Shown one piece after another: positions 45,255-57,699 of a stretch of 64,000 nt of DNA. The notes beneath the pieces were generated by a model, which saw nothing but the letters and a program-made list of their open reading frames with translations, did no database searches and had not been told where the DNA came from. Each line of letters begins with the position of its first letter. The stretch's first letter is position 1. Source of the stretch: Nilaparvata lugens (Eukaryota; Arthropoda; Insecta; Hemiptera; Delphacidae); NCBI RefSeq assembly GCF_014356525.2, contig NC_052507.1, positions 60,946,553-61,010,552 of the forward strand. The letters are read 5' to 3'. The position numbers were made by a program, and so were the translations under genes.

Positions 45255-46700
45255 CCTGTAAGGTCCATACTATAGACCGATTAGACGTGTGAAGCCAGGC
45301 TGAATTTTGTGCTAGTAGCCTATAATAATATGATACGGGCTGAATTTTTCAGCTTTGTTCACTTTGAAACAGAACCCGTTGCTCATTAACTTGTACTAGA
45401 CGTATTTATTTAGGAGAATGCGTATATTTGTGTAAAACTGGTAAAATACTGTTTCTAATGTAGGTACGACTTGAGCTGGTGTAGGGATGGCTGTTGATTC
45501 CTTGAGCATAACAGTAGAACCAGCGAAGGTCAAGTATTTACGTTTGAACACAGGAATTGGATACAGGAATTTTTTGATGTAAGGATCATTTCAACAGGAT
45601 TGTGGCCACCATGAACACCTGATCTGTCAAGCATAGACTTCTTTCTGTGGAGCTACTTAAGATAAATTGTAACAGGAGCAATTCCCATATGGTACGCTAC
45701 AGGAAATAATGAAGACCGACATTATTAATGCTATTTATGATATAGAGAAAAGCTGACAAGAGTTTCCAAAACATGGTGAAAGGTGTTGATAAGTGCATTG
45801 AAATAGATGGACAACATTTTCAACATCTGCTGTAATTTTGTAATTCAAGTGTTTGTCAATAACTTTTTATTTAGATAGTGGACAAAAAGTTGGGTTCTGT
45901 TTTGAATTGAACATCCTGTAGTATGGTAGGTCTCTATAATATGGGTCTAAAGTTTTAGGTCCACCATCCATCATTATAATCCTTCCCCATACCCACTCAC
46001 AAGCCTGAACTTTTCATTGACATCACCCCAAGCAGAAAAACTTATATTTTTCAAAAAATTTCCACCTTCAGTCATTCTATAACTTGGGCTATAAAACTTA
46101 CATTCCCATTTCATACTTCTTATATATTATTCTAAATATTCTTATATTCAATACATATTCTTCAACCGACATGCAATTCAAATTCTTTTTAATACCTAAT
46201 GGAGCGTTCTAGAAACGCATTTCTCATGTTTATCGATTCAATAAAGTTATTGAATGGATAAACATTTTATGGAACGACTGAGAATTAATTTACAAAAGCC
46301 AATTCCATCTAATTCATTCATGTAATAATTTACAAATCATATCAATGCTTTTTACAGATTTGTTATTTCGTAATTTATCAGTTTTTCTGAGATTTATGAT
46401 GATTATTGTTGTGTACAGGATGTGTACAATGTTCTTCTCATGAATAAATCATTATTTCAGAATCAACAAGCTCAACCCAAACATTTTCAATCTCCCCTCA
46501 TTTCAGTCCTACTTTTTCAATGTTGTCCTTCATACACTTTGTCCCAAATTCTTGGTTTATCACTCATTACGCATTTAAAACAAGTAAACTCAGTTAAATT
46601 GTTACTCAACTCAAGTACATGATGTAGGTACTGATGTACATCTTCCTACTCCTACAGTTGCCTATCAAATCAGTCAACTGTGTCCATGTTAAACTGCAGT
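45255..46700. other. No recognisable gene
   Basis: Sequence between the Penelope-like element and the next hairpin copies. Some parts may be further degraded repeat, but no motif is clear. Confidence 0.5.
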
Positions 46701-46708
46701 AAATTGAA

Positions 46709-46793
46709 ATTCACTTCAAACTGTCAGCATTACTTATAGATGATAGCAATACTTCCCTTCGAAACAGTGCTGACTGTATAAAGAGACTTTCAC
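46709..46793 (-). repeat. Hairpin family H, copy d, with duplicated arm
   Basis: TTCAAACTGTCAGCATTAC opposite CAGTGCTGACTGTAT. The right arm plus flank (GTGCTGACTGTATAAAGA) is repeated again at about 46812, a local duplication. Confidence 0.75.
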
Positions 46794-47011
46794 GATAGCT
46801 ACATCAAGTACCAGTGCTGACTGTATAAAGATACTCTCACAATAGGTATATCAAGTACTTGAACACTCATCAAGTAGTAACTAACCTACCTGTCCTTGAT
46901 TCTAATACATAAGATGCTTGTTTTATGTTGTTCTTTATCGTGTTCTTGCCTAGTATTAGGACAGGATCAATAAACCTTTATGAACAGTAGAACATCTCTT
47001 GTCTTGCTTTA

Positions 47012-47104
47012 GTGATATTCACATTAAACTGTTGAAGCATTCATCATAAATAACAAGGATATTCCCCATTTAACCAATGCTGACTGTGTAGACTGAATCT
47101 GAGT
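47012..47104 (-). repeat. Hairpin family H, copy e
   Basis: TTAAACTGTTGAAGCATTC on the left and CCAATGCTGACTGTGTAG on the right, with ATAAATAACA and TCCCCATTTAACCA in the loop. Confidence 0.7.
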
Positions 47105-47604
47105 TTAGTGAAAGTTGTAGGAGTACAAAAGTGTCCTCGCCCCCCCCTGTATGGACGACCTTTGCCTCAGCCCTCGATAAGGTTCAACCGGTAGCATTCA
47201 ATAATCATAATTCTTCCTGATCATCTTATGAAAAAATCTTGTATAATAGATATTTTTAGTAGATCCTCCTTCTACTTGCTGTTCTCATATTGAGTAACTC
47301 TGTTCACTTTTGATTAAAAATGAGATTTAATGCTGTGCAAAGACTAAAAATAAACTTTGTACTGGTGATATTTTAAAAAAATTTCGATTTGTATATCATC
47401 AAGCTATCAAAATGAAAAAGTTTTCTCAGGAGAAAATTTTTTTCGATGATTAGTTTTTGAGATGTGCGCGCTTAAAGTTTAAATTTTTGGGACAGAACAT
47501 TTCAAATTAGGTAAGAGATAAATCAATGAGATTCAGAGGATAAATTCTTCATGGCATCACAGTATTGTTGATTGGATAAAACACAAATTTTCTGAGAATA
47601 TAAA

Positions 47605-47746
47605 TTTTTACTTTCCTTGCCCTATTACCATAGGTAAGGAAAGTAGTCTATTGCTTTCCGAAAAAAATTAAGGTACCCCAATTTCTAAATTTCTATACGT
47701 TTCAAGGTCTCCTGAGTCCAAAAAACTAGTTTTTTGGGTATTGGTC

Positions 47747-47792
<46 letters not shown>

Positions 47793-48449
47793 TGTATGTG
47801 CGTCTGTGTACACGATATCTCATCTCCCAATTAACGGAATGACTTGAAATTTGGAACTTAAGGTCCTTTCACTATAAGGATCCGACACGAACAATTTCGA
47901 TCAAATGCAATTCAAGATGGTGGCTAAAATGGCGAAAATGTTGTCAAAAACAGGGTTTTTCGTGATTTTCTCGGAAACGGCTCCAACGATTTTGATCAAA
48001 TTCATACCTAAAATAGTCATCGATAAGCTCTATCAACTGCCACAAGTCCCATATTTGTAAAAATTTCAGGAGCTCCGCCTCATCAATGCAGATAGATTCC
48101 CAACTATCAGGCTTCAGATACAATTGAAACAAAACAAATCAAGTGGAGTAGATTGAGCATGAAAATCTCTACAATTAATGTTCAGTAACATTTTCACCTA
48201 AAATTGAAAATAAGCTTTAAATTCGAGAAAATGTGATTATTCAATTACAAATTATTGTTGAATCTATTAAAACATTCACTATGAAGAGATAGCAGACCTC
48301 ATGTGTGTCTCCAGCGTTATTGCCCTGTCACCAGCTGCTGGCTCAAATACTTGAATAGTAGACTTGAGATGCGCGGGAACACTAGCGTCAGGTGATCAAT
48401 TTTCATAACGGCAAGGAAAGTTGTGTGAGTGCGCTACACCAGATTTTTT
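47605..48449 (+). mobile_element. Helentron-like element, copy E
   Basis: Starts TTTTTACTTTCCTTGCCC, has a TG tract at 47750-47790, one 166-type unit (CTCCAACGATTTTGATCAAA, CAGGAGCTCCGCCTCAT) and ends GGCAAGGAAAGTTGTGTGAG, ACCAGATTTTTT. The 3' half matches copies A and G rather than C and D, so two subfamilies exist. Confidence 0.8.
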
Positions 48450-48712
48450 AGAATGTTATTCAATGACCAAAAATAACTTTTAGTTGAGTTCAACTTTGAG
48501 TTGATCGGAAAAGAAATGTTTTCCTGAAAAAACTTTCATTTTGATAGCTTGATAGTAGTACAAATCGAAAAATATCGAAAACTTTAAAAAATATCACCAG
48601 TAGAAAGTTCATTTTTAGCCTTTGCTCAGCCTTAATTCACTTATTTAGTAAGATTTAGAATTGAATGAGATTTAATTTAAATCGATTAGAATTAAATGAG
48701 AAGTGAGATGAG

Positions 48713-48768
48713 TAACTTACTTTAAACTGTCAGCAAGCATTGGTTAGATGGGAAGCATAAAGTTGGGT
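48713..48768 (+). repeat. Hairpin family H, copy f (half)
   Basis: TTTAAACTGTCAGCAAGCATTG and TTAGATGGGAAGC are the first arm and loop in plus orientation; the second arm is missing where the neighbouring MITE starts. Confidence 0.6.
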
Positions 48769-49034
48769 TCCCACATATTAGTATCAGAGTCAGTAAGCGG
48801 TTCAGTGGAAATAAAAATTTCACGAGTTCAAATGGGACTATTTCCACTCAGCCCGGCTGAGCGAGTATGAATACACCGATTAGAAGTCCAAATCACAATT
48901 CAAAAAGCCTAATCATTCACACAGATCATGTGATCGAGTCTGGTACACTTAGAATATTAAGTTTTATTTTAGAACTTATGGAATAATATTCTCACTGTAC
49001 CAGACTCTACCACTGACTCTAATATATGTGGGAA
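48768..49034. mobile_element. MITE with nested inverted repeats (267 bp)
   Basis: TTCCCACATATTAGTATC at the left is mirrored by CTAATATATGTGGGAA at the right, with AGAGTCAGT and ACTGACTCT just inside. A second inverted pair GAGTCTGGTACA and TGTACCAGACTC lies inside. No protein is encoded. Confidence 0.75.
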
Positions 49035-49982
49035 TCAGTCTTTTGTGACCATTAGTATAAATGATATTTTTCACCGTGACCATGAGAAATTGGTCACTTT
49101 TCATGCTATTCAAGAGAAATGCTACCAGTTTATATGCGGTATGTACGGTATTTTAAACAATTCAAACAAGTGAAACTTGAGAACTTCCTCGTAGGTAGTG
49201 CCTAAAGCTACGATCTATTTCAAATAACATTTCTGCTAAATCACAACATTTAAGCACATAAAATCACAACATCAATGAATGTTGAAATAAATGTTTTTTC
49301 ACATTTAAATGATAACATTTCTGTTTAATTTTTGCTAAACTAAGAGCTACTGATTTCGTGCGGTTTACTGATTCAATTATCATGCGGTTCTCGTCATAAC
49401 CAAATGTTAGCTATATCCTATATGTGTTGAAGTTTTTTTTTGGGAAAAAAATATTGAGTCAAAAGTAAAAGAAAATTTGTAATTACTGTGGGTTAGAATC
49501 GTAAACTAGCTACTAGAATAGTTTTTATTAGTTTATCGAAGCGTGCTTCTCTAGTTTACAAAATCATTTATGTATTCATTACATCTTGACCTTAAATTTG
49601 CTTTCAGAAATCGAATAGATGTACTGTATTTAACAATTAATTGAATACGTTTTGTACCACCAATTTGATAGCTCTTTAATTCGTCAAATGTCGGAAACCT
49701 ATTAGTGAAAGAGAAAAAATTAGATAGGTAGCCTACATCGTAGATCACGTAACAAGGGACAATCAACTTATCTTCGGATAGGAGGAAGTAGCAATTTGAC
49801 CTTCAATTTCACTTTCCTCATAAAACCGTCAAGCGTCCATTAAAAGTCGTTATTCTTTTAAGGATTAATGACTTCTGTTGGATGAGGTATTACGCGAGTC
49901 TGATAATTGTTTGAAATGGCAAGTGTAGTGTGCTAAGATGGCAACGGTGATGGAAGCATTGCTAGTCTCAGAGGAAAGGATA

Positions 49983-51085
49983 GTTGATGATGATGATGAA
50001 GAAGAGAAAGAAGAAGTAGTAGAAGATGATAATGAAGAAGAAGAAGAAGAAGAAGAAGAAGTAGTAGAAGATGATAATGAAGAAGAAGAAGTAGAAGATG
50101 ATGATGATGATGTTGAAGAAGAATATGATGATTCTTATTATTATGAACTAGAAGAAGAAGAGAAATGGCAAAGAAGCAGAAGATGAAGGAAAAGACGAAC
50201 ATGAAGAGAGTAAGAAGAGGAAGAAGGAAGAGAAAAGACGAAAAGAACAATGTATAGTAAGAACAAAATTAATAGCGTTGTAGTAGACAAAGATTAATAG
50301 TAAAAGAAGATAGATGTCAGAGGCACGAAGAAAAATAATAGAAGGAAAACAATAATTAAGGAGAACAAGAGCAAGATGTAGTAGAAGATAAAAATATCTG
50401 GAAGAGTAGGACATATAGTAGAGGAATAGAGTATAAGTTGAGAGATGGCAGCAAATAATGTGATAGAGTTTAAGAGTAAAAATTAAGTAAATGAGAATAT
50501 AGAAAAAGAAGGAAAAGCAAATGAATATGATTTAGAATAAGGAGATTGTGAAATTGGTACAAAAAGTATACAAATGATGATGGAACAAGAGGAAGAGGAT
50601 ATGAAGAATGAAGCGGAAGAAGAAGAGAAAATTAAGATTATGGGTGTAATGGAGGAAGGAAAAGAATGAAGACGAAGATAATGGTGGAAAATGCCAATAA
50701 TTAAAAGAAGAATTCGACAAAAATTAAGGAAATGGAAAATAGAAGAGAAAAACAAATGGGAGAAAGAGATGAAAACAGAAGAGAGTGGAGAATGGGGAAG
50801 ATGGCTGAAGGTGAAGGAGGATTGGACAAATAAGGAAAAGGAGAAATGGTTACTATGGATGAGAATATGGATAATACGAATGAATAATAATTGTGTAGAA
50901 TAAAACAAAATTAAGATGAAAGAACAAAATGATGATGAAGCATATGAGAAAGAAAGGTAGAGTATTCAATAAATATTCTTCTCTGCTCATGATGATGAAA
51001 CAAAATTAGAACAAGAAAAATAAGAGGCGGAAGAAGTATGAAATCGGAAGTAGAAGTAGATGAAGAAGAACAAGAAGAATAAAAG
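49983..51085 (+). repeat. 1.1-kb purine-rich tract (GAA/GAT rich)
   Basis: Almost all plus-strand bases are A or G with T mainly in GAT and ATG triplets. The 82-codon frame at 49938-50186 (MATVMEALLVSEERIV then Asp/Glu runs) is a product of the triplet repeats and is not accepted as a gene, though a short acidic exon cannot be excluded. Confidence 0.8.
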
Positions 51086-51717
51086 TTGATAAGAGCCAAC
51101 TACTAACCAACCTTTTGATCAAGTGAAAAATTACATTGACTCTAGTCAAGTACAGGTCGATGCTAAACATTTCGACTGCACTCTACACTGTAGACAGGCC
51201 ATTTTGCAAAGAGAAAGCCCTCTCTCGAATTGTCCCGTCCACATTATAGACAGAGTGGATATCCCAAGTTGACTCTTGCAAATATTAACGACTTTCGACA
51301 ATCCTCCATCCTCCACACTCCACAGCCTTCCTGCTGTTCTAAACTCAGTTGACAGGAGAAAATTCTTTTCGAAAAGCTTCCGCCGTTATTATTAATACAG
51401 CAGACAGTCTAATCTGTTGATTGTACTACGGTATACAATCAGTCCGCCAACATAAACAAACCTAAGTTATCACATCCTTCAATGCTTGCATAAATTCAGC
51501 AGTGAAAATGTGATGACGTTTTTATTCAGGTTTGGTTTTGTTAAGCTTAAACGCGACTAAACTTGAGTGGAATATTGCAGTACTCTTTATAACAGTAATA
51601 TTACAGTATTCACTATTATTTGAATTTGAAATCAGGAATCACTACAAGAGGGAAATGAATAATAATTTTATATTGGATTAGATTCTTGAAATGTATGAAT
51701 TCAGGGCTACTTTCTTG

Positions 51718-51826
51718 TATTTATAAAATAGAATTGAAGTACCCTTTGAAAATAATAACATAATATTTTATTTTGTATTTTTATTCTATTATTTTCAAAG
51801 GGTGCTACAATTCTATTTTATAAATA
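51718..51826. mobile_element. Inverted pair of Penelope-like tails, copy 3
   Basis: Arms 51718-51757 and 51787-51826 contain ATAGAATTGAAGTACCCTTT and AAAGGGTGCTACAATTCTAT. The outer left end has CAGGGCTACTTTCTTG, matching the GTAGCCCT motif seen at 4.5 and 6.3 kb. Confidence 0.6.
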
Positions 51827-52395
51827 TTGGATTAAACTATTTCTTTGGGGGTATTTCTTTTCTCATAGGGGTTGAAATATTTGTTTTTTTTCATATAACC
51901 ACAGAACAGTGGAGATGAAATTCCTATAAGTTCTCACAAATTCCCATAATTGGACTATTCCCATGCAGTCTGAATTGCTATTATTTTATCAACAATTGAA
52001 GATATATTCTTTATTCATTCATACAATAAGTACATTATCAAATCCTCTGATTTGATTTGATAGGGAGAGGAAAAATAAGGTAACCTTGTGCTATTCCTCT
52101 CCCAAATTTAGATAACACATAGTCCGAAATAGGTCAAGTCTTGTAGTTCTTCAATTCACAAAATTTCCAGTCCTCAAGTATTTTCACAAAGTATATGCTT
52201 CAAAACTAAACATAGAAGAAATATTTCACATATTAAAAATATAATTTTGAAGAATTACCGAAAAACAAACTCAATTCTAAAAGCACAGCTTTTTTTATAA
52301 TATATATTTTTTATAATTATTCAAATTATTACTACCCATAATAGCGTCAAGGCTTGATTTTATATTAAATTCTTCAGTTGTAAGATTGTAATTTT

Positions 52396-52635
52396 ATTTA
52401 ATCACTTTTTGCTTTTAGAAAAAACGACTAGTAGTCATATTTTACAATAAATGAATAAATCACTCACTGGACAACGAGATCTTTCGGCAGTTCCGCCATC
52501 TTCTTAGTTGAAGATGGACAACCAAGAAGATGGCGGAACTGCCGAAAGATCTCGTTGTCTAGTGAGTGATTTATTCATTTATTGTAAAATATCTTACTGC
52601 TAGTTGTTTTTTCTAAAAGCAAAAAGTGATTTAAT
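52396..52635. repeat. 240-bp near-perfect palindrome
   Basis: Arms of about 110 bases with only a few mismatches, spaced by roughly 15-20 bases. Inner arms AGATCTTTCGGCAGTTCCGC and GCGGAACTGCCGAAAGATCT are perfect; outer arms include ATCACTTTTTGCTTTTAG and CTAAAAGCAAAAAGTGAT. No frame is kept. Confidence 0.93.
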
Positions 52636-53529
52636 AGTAAGCAGTTCGTGATGGAAAACAACATTGAAGAATTTTATTTTAATATAGTAATTATTGTAGT
52701 TTTTAATTGTAGGTCAAGATTCATAAGAATCAGAGAAATTATTCTCATTACATTTATCTGCCAGAATAAAAAAATTGTTTTTTTTTATGGTTATTCTTGG
52801 ATAAATTTTTTTCTATGATATCAGTAGTAAGAAACCTGATGGTAGACTCCAACCTTTAAACTCGATATAAGTATACTAAATATATAAGTAGCCTAAGTAA
52901 ATAAATATATAACCAAGGTATACTCTCTAGCATTAAATACAAAACTGCTCACTCTCACACCTGTAGCTGGATGCCACGAACGAATCACTCCAGCTTATTA
53001 ATACTTACACTTATATCAACCAACATTTCACCATATTACATAAGTATCTACAATGGTAGGTGTGCAACTCCAAGTACTATTATGTTGAAAATTTCTCACG
53101 AGCTTAGTGCGATATTTGATGGAGGATCAAGACATACTTCTAACAAAATGTCGGCAGAAAATCAAGTACTATCTTTATAAGAAAAGCTCATATGCCATAT
53201 AGAAATAGTATATAATTTGTATTCTCTAGTCTATTTTACTAATGCAAGCAGTCAGACTGACTTGTTAATGTAATGTAGTCAGAAAATTATGTACATTCAC
53301 TATATGTGCAATACAGTATTTATATACAATATTAAAATGAAGAGTGTTTCAAAATGAAAGCCTTGATTTTAAATACATTTTTCGAAAAAGATCTTACTGA
53401 CAACAAAATAACAGTATAGAAATAAAACAGTATAAAATACTAATACTATAATAGTAGTGAATAGTATTAAATAATATAACAGTATAGTATCAGTAGAAAA
53501 AAAATATTATACAGTTCTGAACTCATTGA

Positions 53530-53870
53530 CCCACGAACAGGCCTAATAGGCCTATGTGGGCAATTATTATTTCATTATTAGGGTTCAGAAATGTTGCTAT
53601 GCAGTGCATTTGTACTCAGATGTTAGGCTGAACTATAATAGTCTGAAGCACTTTATTTTTAACACTATTTATAGTTACCAATCTTTATTATTCTTATAAG
53701 ATGTATTACTATTATATAATATAATTATTGTATCACTCCTTTTGTCATTATGTCTTAAGTTTTATTTTAAATAATTGTTACGTTGTGCTGCATGCATTTT
53801 GTGCCCTTTCAAGATATTATAATCATGTATAAAATTTGGTGAAATAAACTCAATTCAATTCAAGTATAAT
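53530..53870 (+). mobile_element. Probable LINE 3' untranslated end
   Basis: Ends with AATAAACTCAATTCAATTCA, a polyadenylation signal followed by a short-repeat tail, preceded by GTGCCCTTTCAAGATATTAT. This resembles 3' ends of insect LINEs in sense orientation. No coding part remains. Confidence 0.45.
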
Positions 53871-54567
53871 ATAAATAACAGTATATAGTCGTACTTAATT
53901 AGTTCTTAGTTTAATGTTCAGTTTATTGTTGGTAATAAACCCAATTTCGAATAAGGAATGCATTTAGAATTAGTTTATTCATTCTTTAAACACCCATTTA
54001 TATGGTGTAGTATGGATTTACCAACGTAGCTTAGCTTAGTTATCAAGTCAAGAATAGAAGTACCTTAAGTACATAGAATGCACTGTGTATAAAAGCTATA
54101 ATGTAGGGTACTGTACTAGCAAGGATAGGTACGAGTTTTAGTATAAAGTAGGAGGTTCTCCTCACCATCTTGTGCTGAAATGTATATTCTCATCATGATA
54201 ATATACTATAGCTCTGTTAAGCTGCTATTATTACTTTAGCATAAGAATGTGTTTCCTTTATTTTAGAGTAAATTTGTTATGCACTTGTATTTGTATTTTA
54301 TGTAATGTATATTATTGAGAATAAGATTGAGAAAAAAATGAGGTACTAGCACCATACATGCAATATAAAATTCATATACTCTTACAATATTACACATAGA
54401 AGAAGTACATAATATTCCCCAACCTATTTACGAAGGCGAGTGTATATTAGATGAACAATTGGCCGTCACGAAGTGAATGCATATCGAGTAAAATTGAGCA
54501 TTGCCCAATGATCAGCTGACAAAAGCGCACTAAGCATGATCAGGCATCAGGCGTGATAGGTTCTTTG

Positions 54568-55046
54568 AGAAGATGAGTCTGCAATGGGAGCAAGTGAAAG
54601 GGTACCTACACTAAGTGCATGCCAAAGGTGAGCTTCCAATGTAATGTGATGTGCCACTATTGACTATCGACTCCACTTCAAATAACGTTCAATCCAGGAG
54701 AGTGTATATAAGCATACAGTACATATATTTAAGACTAGCAGATAACCAGAGTTCCGCAAGGGTCTAATTGAAAACTTGACATACTGAGATCTTGAAAAAT
54801 TTAAAATAGACCTACATCCATCGTCTGTAAATGAAGAATCTATATGCAAAATTTCAGGTAAATCAGTCCAGCAGTTCAGACGTGATGATGCGTCAAACAT
54901 AAATTTCCTATCCTGTTCGTGTATAAGCCATTTCTTCCCTTTATAATATTAATATCGGGGCACCCAGCTTCGCTCGTTATTTTTACTTTCCTTGCCCTAT
55001 TACCATAGTGAGGAAAGGAAAAGATAAGGAAAGTATTGCTTTCCGA
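54568..55046 (+). repeat. Segmental duplication, unit 1
   Basis: Runs from AGAAGATGAGTCTGCAATGG through repeat R1 to the start of a helentron-like element. Repeated at 55646-56092 with about 37 bases deleted in the second unit. Confidence 0.9.
54733..54980 (+). repeat. Interspersed repeat R1, copy 2
   Basis: GACTAGCAGATAACCAGAGT, TTCCGCAAGGGTCTAATTG and AGTTCAGACGTGATGATGCG; ends at ATATCGGGGCACCCAGCTTC. Confidence 0.75.
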
Positions 55047-55645
55047 AAAAATCTGGTGTGGTACACTCACACAACTTTCCTTGCTCATTGAACTATAAGC
55101 CTCATTATCAAACGAGAATAATTTAGGGGAATAACATAATGACAATTGACGGCAACATATTTGCAACTACGATCAGACTACCTACTGTATATGTGAATAT
55201 ACAATATTGTTTTCAGAGTACTTTTTCTTTTATGTAAATTGTGAAACTCGATGATTTTTTTGAAATTTGTCAAAACAGCTGTTCTACAGATGAAATATCT
55301 TGACTATGACTGTGTTCTTTTTATAAACTGCTCTACCTACCTACCTCATGAACGAGAAGGAGAAGGTTACAAAGTCCATTTCTCAAGGATTGGGTGGACC
55401 CCCCATTAGTACCCCAGGAAAAAGACTCATGTCAGTTGATAGAGCTAATAAAAAATAACTATGTACAGGGTATGGATTTGAAAAAAATCGTTAGAGCCGT
55501 TTTTGAGAAAATCATGAAAAAGATGTGGTTTTTTAGTAACTGTCATTTTTCTCAAGAATATTACGGAGCTTCTGCAATTTTCTCAGAAATGAGACTCATG
55601 TCAGTTGATAGGGCTTATCAATAGCTATCCATGGTATAAATTTTC
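55045..55645 (-). mobile_element. Helentron-like element, copy F, inverted and truncated
   Basis: Reads in reverse orientation: TCTGGTGTGGTACACTCACA, AACAGCTGTTCTACAGATG and ATTACGGAGCTTCTGCAATT, matching the 3' half of copies C and D. It joins a 65-bp plus-orientation start of the same family at 54981-55045, so two elements or two breaks meet here. Confidence 0.75.
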
Positions 55646-56092
55646 AGAAGATGAGTCTGCAATGGGAGCAAGTGAAAGGGTACCTATACTAAGTGCATGC
55701 CAAAGGTGAGCTTCCAATGTAATGTGATGTGCTACTATTCACTATCGACTCCACTTCAAATAACGTTCAATCCAGGAGAGTGTATATAAGCATACAGTAC
55801 ATATATTTAAGACTAGCAGATAACCAGAGTTCCGCAAGGGTCTAATTGAAAACTTGACATACTGAGATCTTGAAGAATCCATATGCGAAATTTCAGGTAA
55901 ATCAGTCCAGCAGTTCAGACGTGATGATGCGTCAAACATAAATTTCCTATCCTGTACGTGTATAAGCCAATTCTTCCCTTTATAATATTAATATCGGGGC
56001 ATCGAGCTTCGCTCGTTATTTTTACTTTCCTTGCCCTATTACCATAGTAAGGAAAGAAGAAGGTAAGGAAAGTATTGCTTTCCGAAAAAAAT
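55646..56092 (+). repeat. Segmental duplication, unit 2
   Basis: Repeats 54568-55046. Since unit 1 is followed by the inverted copy F, the repeated block is about 1.08 kb long and copy F marks its right part; the second block continues into complete copy G instead. Confidence 0.9.
55811..56018 (+). repeat. Interspersed repeat R1, copy 3
   Basis: Part of the segmental duplication; lacks about 37 bases in the middle compared with copy 2. Confidence 0.75.
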
Positions 56093-56908
56093 AAGGTACC
56101 CCAATTTCTAAATTTCTATACGTTTCAAGGTCCCCTGAGTCCAAAAGTGGTTTTTGGGTATTGGTCTGTGTGTGTGTGTGTGTGTGTGTGTTGTGTGTGT
56201 GTGTGTGTGGTGTGTGTGTGTGTGTGTATGAGTGTATGTGCGTCTGTGTACACGATATCTTATCTCACAATTGACGGAATAACTTGAAATTTGGAACTTA
56301 AGGTCCTTACAATAAAAGGATCCGACACGAACAATTTCGATCACATGCAATTCAAGATGGCGGCTAAAATGGAGAAAATGTTGTCAAAAACAGGGTTTTT
56401 TCGCGATTTTCTCGAAAACGGCTCGAACGATTTTTATCAAATTTATACCTAAAATAGTCATTGATAAGCTCTATCAACTGCCACAAATCCCATATCTGTA
56501 AAAATTTCAGGAGCTCCGCCCCATCTATGCAAAGTTTGATTTTAGATTTCCAAATATCAGGCTCCAGATACAATTTAAACAACAAATTTCCAGTGGAAAA
56601 GATCGAGCATGAAAATCTCTACAATTAATGTTCAGTAACATTTTCACCTAAAATTGAAAATAAGCTCAAAATTCGAGAAAATGTGATTATCCAATTGCAA
56701 ACTGTTGGCAACTGTTGATTCTATTAAATGATTCACTATGAAGAGATAGCAGACCTCGTATGTCTCCAGCGTTATTGTCCTGTCACTAGCTGGCTCAGAT
56801 CTTTGTTCATAAGTAGTAGACTTGAGATGCGCGGGAACACTAGCGTCAGGTGATAAATTTTCATAACGGCAAGGAAAGTTGTGTGAGTGCGACACACCAG
56901 ATTTTTAT
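56019..56908 (+). mobile_element. Helentron-like element, copy G
   Basis: TTTTTACTTTCCTTGCCC start, TG tract at 56166-56227, one unit (CTCGAACGATTTTTATCAAA), end GGCAAGGAAAGTTGTGTGAG. Same subfamily as copies A and E. Confidence 0.8.
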
Positions 56909-56919
56909 TTATTGACTAG

Positions 56920-57662
56920 CCGTCAGGCTCGCTTCGCTCGCCATATCCGTCTAGCCAGGGGGCTCCGCCCCCTGGACCCCCGACTGGATCGTCCAAGAAT
57001 GAGATCAGCGGGCTCGCTTCGCTTGCCTGCATGTAGACCTCAGCGGAACCTCTGTACCGAATTTGAACGTATTATGTCAATTTGATCTCGAAAAACACCT
57101 GTTACTATATCGGCGTATCTTTGGCGAACAAAATTCAGCTAAACCTGTGTACTGAATTTTTTAAAATATATTTCCATCAATTATTGGAAAAGGTGAGGAA
57201 ACGCAGAAAAGCTGAGAAAACGCTAATTTTGGCTAATTGGATAAATTGGTATTTAGGAGGTCCTGGATAAATGCATTTCAATTTTCAACTTGGTGCCAAC
57301 CTAACAAAGTCAACTCAACTTAATGCCAACCTGACAAAATTTTTAATTTAGTTACCAGAACAACTGTTTCGAAGAGGATTATAGTTCTATATTAACATAT
57401 GGTATGGACATTTCAATTATAATTTTAAGATATTGGAATAAGAAGAATGTACATGCTAAAAGAACTTTAAACCCTTAAAACCACCCTTAGAGTTAAAATT
57501 TCGCCAAAAGATTTCTTAGTGCGCCTCTAAAGGGCCAACTGAACATACCTACCAAATTTGAACGTTTTTGGTCCGGTAGATTTTTAGTTCTGCGAGTGAG
57601 TGAGTGAGTGAGTGAGTGAGTCAGTCAGTGAGTGAGTGCCATTTCGCTTTTATATTTATAGA
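56920..57662 (+). repeat. Interspersed repeat R5 with GC-rich palindromes and GAGT array
   Basis: Starts TGACTAGCCGTCAGGCTCGC with self-complementary GGCTCGCTTCGCTCGCC and CCAGGGGGCTCCGCCCCCTGG-type stems, and ends with a (GAGT)n array at 57594-57638 then CCATTTCGCTTTTATATTTA. GC content at the left end is far above the surroundings. No recognisable protein. Confidence 0.7.
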
Positions 57663-57699
57663 TGAACAGAACACAATTCTCTAAAATGATCGTGTTTAT

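Noticed and set aside
49938..50186. Acidic Asp/Glu-rich 82-codon frame
   Set aside because: Produced by GAA/GAT triplet repeats that continue for a kilobase beyond the frame; no sign of a real exon apart from the ATG.
53530..53870. 3' end of a host gene on the plus strand
   Set aside because: The AATAAA signal runs into a short-repeat tail (AATTC type), which fits a LINE 3' end better; no coding exon precedes it.
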